From NCBI GenBank assembly GCA_023428655.1, contig JAEYXC010000395.1, positions 1 to 5,996 of the forward strand: 5,996 nucleotides of DNA, given 5' to 3'. A program made the translations under genes and the position numbers. This document shows positions 1 through 4,700 of this stretch, one piece after another. The number at the start of each line of letters is the position of its first letter. Within the stretch, counting starts at the first letter, position 1. The stretch is from Bacillota bacterium (GTDB taxonomy: Bacteria; Bacillota; Clostridia; Lachnospirales; Lachnospiraceae). Under the pieces are notes generated by a model, which saw nothing but the letters and a program-made list of their open reading frames with translations, did not search any database and was not told the DNA's origin.

Positions 1-4
1 TACT

Positions 5-33
5 TTGACAAAGCCTATCACCCATGGTATACT
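5..33 (+). promoter_or_regulatory. Sigma-A-type promoter of the metG T-box leader
   Basis: The -35 hexamer TTGACA (5-10) and -10 hexamer TATACT (28-33) are separated by exactly 17 nt. A TG one base before the -10 (25-26) makes an extended -10 element. The start of transcription is inferred at about 39-41, just upstream of the T-box structures. The same hexamer pair and spacing recur at the pckA promoter in this window. An inverted repeat, TGACAAAG (6-13) / CTTTGTCA (32-39), overlaps both hexamers. Confidence 0.85.
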
Positions 34-39
34 TTGTCA

Positions 40-342
40 TAAATACAGGGTAAAGGCAATGAAAAGAAGAGTACACAGCGGAGCACTTAACAGAGAACCC
101 CGTTAAGCTGAGAAGGGGAGAGGGATAATTAACCGGCTGACCGTGTTTGGCCTGCAGAAGCTGTGGAAGATGGTCTTGGAGCTGCGCACCGAGGAGTAAT
201 CTTAGGCTGCGACGGTGCAACCGTTATATTGCAGCACTGTAGCATTTGCAGTGAAGGAGGCCTTTACTAAAATAAAGGTAAATTAAAGTGGTACCGCGGG
301 AGCACCTCTCGTCTTTAAACAATTAAAGATGGGGGTTTTTTT
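40..342 (+). promoter_or_regulatory. T-box riboswitch, tRNA-Met specific, upstream of metG
   Basis: This leader senses uncharged tRNA and allows transcription of the synthetase gene when charged tRNA-Met is scarce. The T-box core AAAGTGGTACCGCG is at 285-298. Its UGGU bulge (289-292) would pair with an ACCA tRNA end, which fits a discriminator A as in tRNA-Met. The Stem I base can form from 71-79 with 181-189. The specifier is inferred as ATG at 170-172, in the usual context before GGAGCTGC and ACCGAGGAG. An ACGGT/ACCGT pair (211-224 region, Stem II/IIAB-like) and a CACTG/CAGTG hairpin (235-253, Stem III-like) follow. The antiterminator pairs TTAAAG (283-288) with CTTTAA (313-318) and 296-302 with 306-312. 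Class and downstream gene agree. The 5' boundary and the inner fold of Stem I were judged by eye only. Confidence 0.93.
306..342 (+). terminator. T-box intrinsic terminator (attenuator) of metG
   Basis: A 13-bp stem forms between 306-318 and 323-335 around an ACAA loop (319-322). Its core TCTTTAA/TTAAAGA is perfect, with C-G and G-U pairs below it. Seven T residues follow (336-342). The left arm (306-318) is the same segment that the antiterminator uses as its 3' strand, so the two folds exclude each other, as expected for a transcription-attenuating T-box. Confidence 0.92.
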
Positions 343-444
343 ATGTTCAACAAAGCAGCCAAATAATGCTAAGAGGAATGAGAAAAGCGTTAAAAAGGGA
401 ACAATAACCGGGACATAGGATGAAGAAAAGAATAAAAGAATCAG

Positions 445-450
445 AAAGGA
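445..450 (+). promoter_or_regulatory. Ribosome binding site that favours the metG start at 462
   Basis: AAAGGA at 445-450 lies 11 nt before the ATG at 462, a rather long but usable spacing. The in-frame upstream ATG at 420 has only an AGG directly touching it and no proper Shine-Dalgarno sequence at normal distance. The site therefore supports the internal start. An ATG-TAA start-stop pair (454-459) lies between the site and the chosen start. Confidence 0.6.
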
Positions 451-461
451 TTGATGTAAGC

Positions 462-2441
462 ATGAAAAAGCCATATTACATTACAACAGCCATCGCTTAT
501 ACCTCAGGGAAGCCCCATATTGGTAACACCTATGAGATTGTATTGGCAGACAGCATTGCACGTTTTAAGAGAGCGGAAGGATATGATGTATTCTTCCAGA
601 CGGGAACGGATGAGCATGGGCAGAAAATTGAGTTAAAGGCAGCAGATGCCGGAATTACACCGAAGGAATTCGTGGATGGTATTGCAGGACAAATTAAGGA
701 TATCTGGGATCTGATGAATTGCTCCTATGATAAATTTATCCGCACCACGGATGTGGATCATGAAAAGCAGATTCAAAAGATTTTCCGTAAGTTATATGAT
801 AAAGGTGATATCTATAAAGGGCATTATGAAGGAATGTATTGTACTCCCTGTGAATCCTTCTTTACCTCCTCCCAGTTAGTGGAGGGCAAATGTCCGGATT
901 GTGGCAGAGAGGTACAGCCAGCAAAGGAGGAGGCATATTTCCTAAAGCTTAGTAAGTATGCGGACCGTTTGATTGATCACATTAATACCCATCCGGAATT
1001 TATCCAGCCGGAAGCGAGAAAGAATGAAATGATGAACAATTTCCTTCTTCCCGGACTTCAGGATTTGTGTGTATCCCGTACCTCCTTCAAATGGGGTATT
1101 CCGGTAGATTTCGATGACAGACATGTAGTATATGTCTGGTTGGACGCACTAAGTAATTACATCACCGGCATCGGCTATGATGCAGATGGCAATCACACAG
1201 AGCAATTCGGTAAATACTGGCCGGCAGATCTTCACCTGATCGGCAAGGATATCATTCGCTTCCATACCATCTACTGGCCCATTATTCTGATGGCACTAGA
1301 GGTTGAGCTGCCTAAGCAGGTATTTGGTCATCCTTGGCTGATGCAGGGAAGTGCAGCAGATAAGATGAGTAAATCCAAGGGAAATGTTCTTTATGCGGAT
1401 GATTTGGTAAAGCTCTTCGGTGTGGATGCCGTGAGATATTTTGTACTTCATGAAATGCCCTTTGATAATGATGGCGTCATCTCCTGGGAGCTTCTGGTAG
1501 AGAGAATTAATTCCGACCTAGCGAATACCTTGGGAAATCTGGTGAACCGTACTGTATCCATGTCCAATAAATACTTTGGCGGTATTGTTAACAATGGGAA
1601 TGAAAAGGAGCCGGTGGATGAGGAGCTGATTGCTCTGGCACTTGAGACACCCAAGAAGGTAGTTGCCAAGATGGAGAAGCTTCGTGTGGCCGACGCCATC
1701 AGCGAGATATTCACATTATTCAAACGCTGCAATAAATATATCGACGAGACCCTTCCCTGGGCGTTGGCGAAGGATGAGGCGAAAAAAGCACGTCTTGAGA
1801 CAGTGCTGTATAATCTGGTTGAGAGCATTTGCATCGGCACCAGCTTATTAGAGTCCTTCATGCCGGAGACCGCGGCTAAGATTATGGCGCAGCTGAATAC
1901 AAAGATTCGCACCATGGATGAATTTGAGCGCTTTGGTCTATATGTATCCGGAACAAAGGTGACGGAGACACCGGAGATATTATTTGCAAGACTTGATTTG
2001 AAGGAGGTACTTAGCAAGGTGGAAGAGATGAAAGAAGTGATAGAGCATAATGCTGAGGGATCGGCTGAAGCAGTGGAAGAGAATAAGTCAGATGGTATTG
2101 ATATCGAAGCAAAGGCCGAGATAACCTATGATGATTTTGCAAAGCTGCAATTCCAGATCGGTGAGATTATTGCCTGTGAAGAGGTTAAGAAATCGAAGAA
2201 GCTCTTATGCTCTCAGGTACGAATTGGTTCTCAGGTAAAGCAGATTGTATCCGGAATTAAAGCACATTATACACCGGAGGAGATGGTTGGGAAGAAGGTT
2301 ATGGTAGTGGTTAACCTAAAGCCCGCAACCTTAGCCGGAATGCTTTCTGAAGGAATGTTGCTCTGTGCGGAGGACGCAGAGGGTAATCTGGCACTGATGA
2401 TTCCGGAGAAACCGATGCCCTCGGGAGCGGAGATTCAGTAA
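462..2441 (+). CDS. metG: Methionyl-tRNA synthetase (EC 6.1.1.10), complete
   Basis: This cytoplasmic class I synthetase attaches methionine to initiator and elongator tRNA-Met using ATP. From the ATG at 462 it has 659 residues. The Rossmann catalytic domain carries HIGN (19-22, the HIGH signature with Asn last), TGTDEHG (47-53), YVWLDAL (224-230), GKDIIRFH (261-268) and KMSKS (301-305). The connective domain has C127/C130 and C144/C147, a probable zinc knuckle that the Bacillus subtilis enzyme lacks. A helical anticodon-binding domain covers about 340-500. An acidic linker (about 521-550) leads to a C-terminal Trbp111-like OB-fold tRNA-binding domain (about 553-659), which supports dimerisation and tRNA affinity in this family. 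An in-frame ATG at 420 would add 14 residues, but the conserved family start MKKPYYITTAIAY and the ribosome binding site at 445-450 favour 462. Expression is controlled by the T-box leader. It is the only + strand gene here. Confidence 0.98.
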   Translation: MKKPYYITTAIAYTSGKPHIGNTYEIVLADSIARFKRAEGYDVFFQTGTDEHGQKIELKAADAGITPKEFVDGIAGQIKDIWDLMNCSYDKFIRTTDVDHEKQIQKIFRKLYDKGDIYKGHYEGMYCTPCESFFTSSQLVEGKCPDCGREVQPAKEEAYFLKLSKYADRLIDHINTHPEFIQPEARKNEMMNNFLLPGLQDLCVSRTSFKWGIPVDFDDRHVVYVWLDALSNYITGIGYDADGNHTEQFGKYWPADLHLIGKDIIRFHTIYWPIILMALEVELPKQVFGHPWLMQGSAADKMSKSKGNVLYADDLVKLFGVDAVRYFVLHEMPFDNDGVISWELLVERINSDLANTLGNLVNRTVSMSNKYFGGIVNNGNEKEPVDEELIALALETPKKVVAKMEKLRVADAISEIFTLFKRCNKYIDETLPWALAKDEAKKARLETVLYNLVESICIGTSLLESFMPETAAKIMAQLNTKIRTMDEFERFGLYVSGTKVTETPEILFARLDLKEVLSKVEEMKEVIEHNAEGSAEAVEENKSDGIDIEAKAEITYDDFAKLQFQIGEIIACEEVKKSKKLLCSQVRIGSQVKQIVSGIKAHYTPEEMVGKKVMVVVNLKPATLAGMLSEGMLLCAEDAEGNLALMIPEKPMPSGAEIQ

Positions 2442-2484
2442 TTTGGCATAAGGCTGTAGCGGATTACTGTAACGGCAGGATATA

Positions 2485-2676
2485 AGTAAAGTTGAAGTAA
2501 TAATATATAGAGGATATCTACATGTATTCCGACGCCCGGACATCGAATAATAAGTTCGTATCAGTACTGACACGATAAAGCATATGTCAGCTTGATACGA
2601 ACTTGTTAATCCGCTATCGGTTCTGACGGAATACATCTGTAGATTATCCTCCACATATTATTACTTCTTTTTTACT
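2485..2676. repeat. 192-bp nested inverted repeat after metG (giant hairpin; terminator or MITE-like)
   Basis: The two halves are near-complementary over almost the whole length. Perfect arms, from outside in, are 2485-2490/2671-2676 (6 bp), 2494-2506/2655-2667 (13 bp), 2511-2515/2646-2650 (5 bp), 2516-2521/2639-2644 (6 bp), 2522-2531/2627-2636 (10 bp), 2552-2563/2593-2604 (12 bp) and 2567-2572/2585-2590 (6 bp). These sum to about 58 pairs around a 12-nt loop (2573-2584). A weakly pairing middle section (2532-2551 against 2605-2626) separates outer and inner stems. It starts 43 bp after the metG stop. On the + strand the 13-bp arm is followed directly by six T residues (2668-2673), so it could end metG transcription. 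No clear target-site duplication flanks it. No plausible protein lies within it. Confidence 0.85.
2494..2673 (+). terminator. metG: Possible metG terminator formed by the giant hairpin
   Basis: No compact GC-rich hairpin with a T-run occurs between the metG stop and the convergent pckA terminator. The only + strand stem directly followed by a T-run is the outer stem 2494-2506/2655-2667 with TTTTTT at 2668-2673. The opposite strand has no equivalent U-run after the element, so the polarity fits metG. The hairpin is far larger than a normal intrinsic terminator and its base is AT-rich, so this role is an inference. Confidence 0.45.
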
Positions 2677-2751
2677 GTTTTGAACTGCCGTTGGATTAGT
2701 TTTACGACAGCTTAATGCAATAATTATTGTAATCACTCACCAAGGGAACGG

Positions 2752-2778
2752 TTTTCCTCAGTCGTTTTTTGAGGAAGG
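2752..2778. other. Small hairpin in the metG-pckA intergenic region
   Basis: TTCCTCA (2754-2760) pairs perfectly with TGAGGAA (2770-2776) around a 9-nt loop that contains a T-run. On the + strand RNA two G-U pairs can extend the stem to 9 bp. No T-run follows the stem on either strand, so it does not look like a complete intrinsic terminator. Its function is unknown. The rest of 2677-2806 holds no gene, promoter or RNA that I can support. Confidence 0.4.
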
Positions 2779-2806
2779 GGTATCGATTAAGAATAAATAA
2801 GTGTAT

Positions 2807-2857
2807 AAAAATAGCTGCCTGTAGTTGATGGATGAACGATCTCCTACAGACAGCTAT
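2807..2857 (-). terminator. pckA: Rho-independent terminator of pckA
   Basis: The arms 2812-2824 and 2844-2856 are complementary over 13 bp, with one position that is a G-U pair on the minus-strand RNA and a C/A mismatch on the plus strand. An extra A-U pair (2811/2857) can close the base. The loop is 19 nt. On the minus strand the stem is followed by five U residues (from 2811-2807). The wobble and the U-run both point to the pckA strand. It begins 24 bp after the pckA stop codon. Confidence 0.88.
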
Positions 2858-2880
2858 ATTTGGGCACTATAAAAAGAAGA

Positions 2881-4536
2881 TTATGCTAATTCAGATACAA
2901 CCTGTTTCAGGGCTGCTAAAGCATCCTCAGGAAGCTTATCAAAGCCACCCTTTTCCGTATCTCTCGACTTAACGAATTCAATTCGTTCCATCATTCTGGT
3001 CTTTAACTGAGTCTTGTATTCTTTGTCCTCTAGGTTGGGGACAAAGCCTTCCCACTCAAAAATTTCGATTTCTTCAAAGGGGCCCCATTGCTTGAAATTC
3101 GCCTTATCCTCTACAATTGCTTCAATAATTCCTAAGGTATCTGCCGGTTTCACCTTCTTACCCATGAATTCACCGGTATTGATTATGTAGCAATCAACAT
3201 TCTTCTCACCTACGAGCTTCTTGAATTTCTCATAGTCATTCACTAAGGGATAGGTCCGGAATGGATTGGCGTAGGGCTCCACTACTAATGCATTAGGGTC
3301 CACACCGGGAGCAAGACGTTCCGCGGTGGTTCTCTTGGTTGCAAGCGTTGCACCCATAACGGAGGCGAGGGATGCACCCTTCAGCTTAATAACCGGAGGT
3401 AGGGTAGGATCCTTCATAATCCAGAATATGGAGTTAACCGCTTCCGGGATCTTATCCACGCGGTTGGGTGACCAGAGCTTAGACTTAATCGCACGTCCGT
3501 TGCCGTTGCGGATATCCTCTGTTACAAGAACAATCTTACCTTCATCATTTAAGGTTGCGGAGCAGTTTTGAGCGGTTAATAAATACTTATTATCCTCACA
3601 GCTTGTGGGGTAGTCCTGTGTTTTATCAAAATAGGTCGGCTCCAATGCAATGGAGGACCCGGTTTCGGTATTGATAATGAAGGCATCATCATGAAGGACG
3701 GTTACATCATATTTACCCCCATGCTTTGCATGGGTAATGGTGGATTTGCCGGAGCCGGAGAGACCGAATACGGATGCAACATAGGTCTTATTGTTACCCA
3801 GATTGTATCTCTTTTGACCACCATGGCAGGAAGCATAGCCATTACGATTCGCAATGGCCCACGCAATGGTTAGGGTACCCTTCTTGTGCTCTCCGAAATA
3901 TCTCATTCCTAGAAGAGCAGCACAGTTTGTAGCTGTATCAAAATATGTTAAACCCATTGGATGCTCGGGATGCTTCCATTGGGGATTTGAGAAAATGTAG
4001 ATGTCACACTCATCACCGATTGGTCTGGATTCCTTGTACATTCTCACATACTCATCGGACATATACTGGAAGTTTAACATCCAGGAGTAAAGAAGATTTT
4101 CCTCCCCCTCCGGTATCAGTAAATGAGCCTTTACCATGAATTCCGGATCCAATCCGATATAGACCTCGGCATGGTAGAGAGTAGAGTACCGTGTGTCATA
4201 AATTGCATTCATTAGCTTGGCGTTCAGGTTCACAGTGTCAACACCCGGTTCACCGGAGATTCTTCTTGCAGCGGCGGCACGGCCGGTTACAGATCCATCA
4301 TTGAACAAAAGAACTTTTGCATCTTTCTCAAGACCAAAGTCCTCTCCGTGGTAAACGGGCATATCCGTAACCACTGTTCCGGGTGAGTTCTTTGCGAGCT
4401 CATAGGCTTCTCTTAACGTATTAATCTTCACAACATTGTTACCATAGAAGGCTACCTCTATGATAGAACGTGTTCTTGAAAAGCCTGGTTTGTTTGCGCC
4501 GATTTCCTCATGTTTAAAATACGCTCTTGTTGACAT
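2881..4536 (-). CDS. pckA: Phosphoenolpyruvate carboxykinase, ATP-type, divergent clade
   Basis: This cytoplasmic enzyme (EC 4.1.1.49 family) interconverts oxaloacetate + ATP with PEP + CO2 + ADP. In fermentative anaerobes it often runs toward oxaloacetate. The 551 residues are close to the usual 530-540. By-eye comparison with the E. coli enzyme places substrate-site residues at TGR (84-86), GEHKKG (215-220) and ASCHGG (235-240), with K219 and H238 as likely metal ligands. The P-loop is GLSGSGKST (258-266). HDDAF (282-286) stands where most family members have LIGDDEHGW, and EPTYFDKT (299-306) replaces FEGGCYAK. TEDIRNGNGR (339-348) holds the probable catalytic Arg343, and GATLATKRTTAER (395-407) matches the C-terminal nucleotide-binding segment. 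The start at 4536 is supported by AGGAGG (4544-4549) with 7-nt spacing. The gene has its own promoter and terminator, is convergent to metG and follows the DUF885 gene on the same strand. The GTP-type enzyme is unlikely because the overall order of motifs follows the ATP-type fold. Confidence 0.93.
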   Translation of the reverse strand: MSTRAYFKHEEIGANKPGFSRTRSIIEVAFYGNNVVKINTLREAYELAKNSPGTVVTDMPVYHGEDFGLEKDAKVLLFNDGSVTGRAAAARRISGEPGVDTVNLNAKLMNAIYDTRYSTLYHAEVYIGLDPEFMVKAHLLIPEGEENLLYSWMLNFQYMSDEYVRMYKESRPIGDECDIYIFSNPQWKHPEHPMGLTYFDTATNCAALLGMRYFGEHKKGTLTIAWAIANRNGYASCHGGQKRYNLGNNKTYVASVFGLSGSGKSTITHAKHGGKYDVTVLHDDAFIINTETGSSIALEPTYFDKTQDYPTSCEDNKYLLTAQNCSATLNDEGKIVLVTEDIRNGNGRAIKSKLWSPNRVDKIPEAVNSIFWIMKDPTLPPVIKLKGASLASVMGATLATKRTTAERLAPGVDPNALVVEPYANPFRTYPLVNDYEKFKKLVGEKNVDCYIINTGEFMGKKVKPADTLGIIEAIVEDKANFKQWGPFEEIEIFEWEGFVPNLEDKEYKTQLKTRMMERIEFVKSRDTEKGGFDKLPEDALAALKQVVSELA

Positions 4537-4560
4537 AATACATCCTCCTGTTCTTGAGTT

Positions 4561-4598
4561 GTTCTAATATTCTGGCTTATAGGAAGAATAGATAGAAC
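4561..4598 (-). other. pckA: Hairpin in the pckA 5' leader
   Basis: On the minus-strand RNA, 4598-4586 pairs with 4572-4561: GUUCUA with UAGAAC and UAUUC with GAAUA, with a small asymmetric internal loop between and a 13-nt terminal loop. It sits between the predicted transcription start (about 4627) and the Shine-Dalgarno sequence (4544-4549). No U-run follows it, so it is not a normal terminator. It may stabilise the mRNA or influence translation, which is inference only. Confidence 0.5.
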
Positions 4599-4633
4599 TC
4601 GACTTAAAAAAATATAAATTTTGTGCCATATCA

Positions 4634-4662
4634 AGTATAGGACTGATAAATTTAAATGTCAA
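4634..4662 (-). promoter_or_regulatory. pckA: Sigma-A-type promoter of pckA
   Basis: Read on the minus strand, TTGACA (4662-4657) and TATACT (4639-4634) are separated by 17 nt of AT-rich spacer. The start of transcription is inferred near 4627, giving a leader of about 90 nt before the ATG at 4536. It lies between the DUF885 stop and pckA, so pckA can be transcribed independently of the upstream gene. An ACGCGT palindrome (4662-4667) abuts the -35, but I recognise no known operator. Confidence 0.85.
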
Positions 4663-4700
4663 CGCGTGAATGCTGTCTTTTTTCCTCTTCGTTCATCTTA

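Noticed and set aside
40..342. SAM (S-box) riboswitch as an alternative for a methionine-related leader
   Set aside because: The T-box core, antiterminator and specifier features are all present, and the gene is a synthetase. No S-box hallmark was recognised.
343..366. Short frame MFNKAAK directly after the T-box terminator T-run
   Set aside because: Seven codons with no real Shine-Dalgarno: the only G-run is the terminator stem itself. It is more likely chance than a leader peptide.
1448..2017. Minus-strand open frame of 189 codons inside metG
   Set aside because: It lies entirely antisense to a well-conserved part of MetRS. Its Ser/Arg/Leu-rich translation is typical of a shadow frame.
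2331..2654. Minus-strand open frame of 107 codons across the metG end and the inverted repeat
   Set aside because: It overlaps the end of metG and one arm of the palindrome, has no ribosome binding site, and its translation resembles no protein I know.
2718..2729. Perfect 12-bp palindrome CAATAATTATTG
   Set aside because: It is short and purely AT-rich in its core, in AT-rich intergenic DNA with no adjacent promoter, so chance is a sufficient explanation.
2442..2880. Possible small gene or CRISPR array in the 439-bp gap
   Set aside because: There are no direct repeats with spacers, no ribosome binding site with a credible frame and no tRNA-like fold. Only the inverted repeat, a small hairpin and the pckA terminator are supported.
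4657..4670. Possible operator (ACGCGT with imperfect TCA/TGA flanks) at the pckA -35
   Set aside because: It matches neither the CcpA cre nor the Rex consensus, and the dyad is broken by one base.
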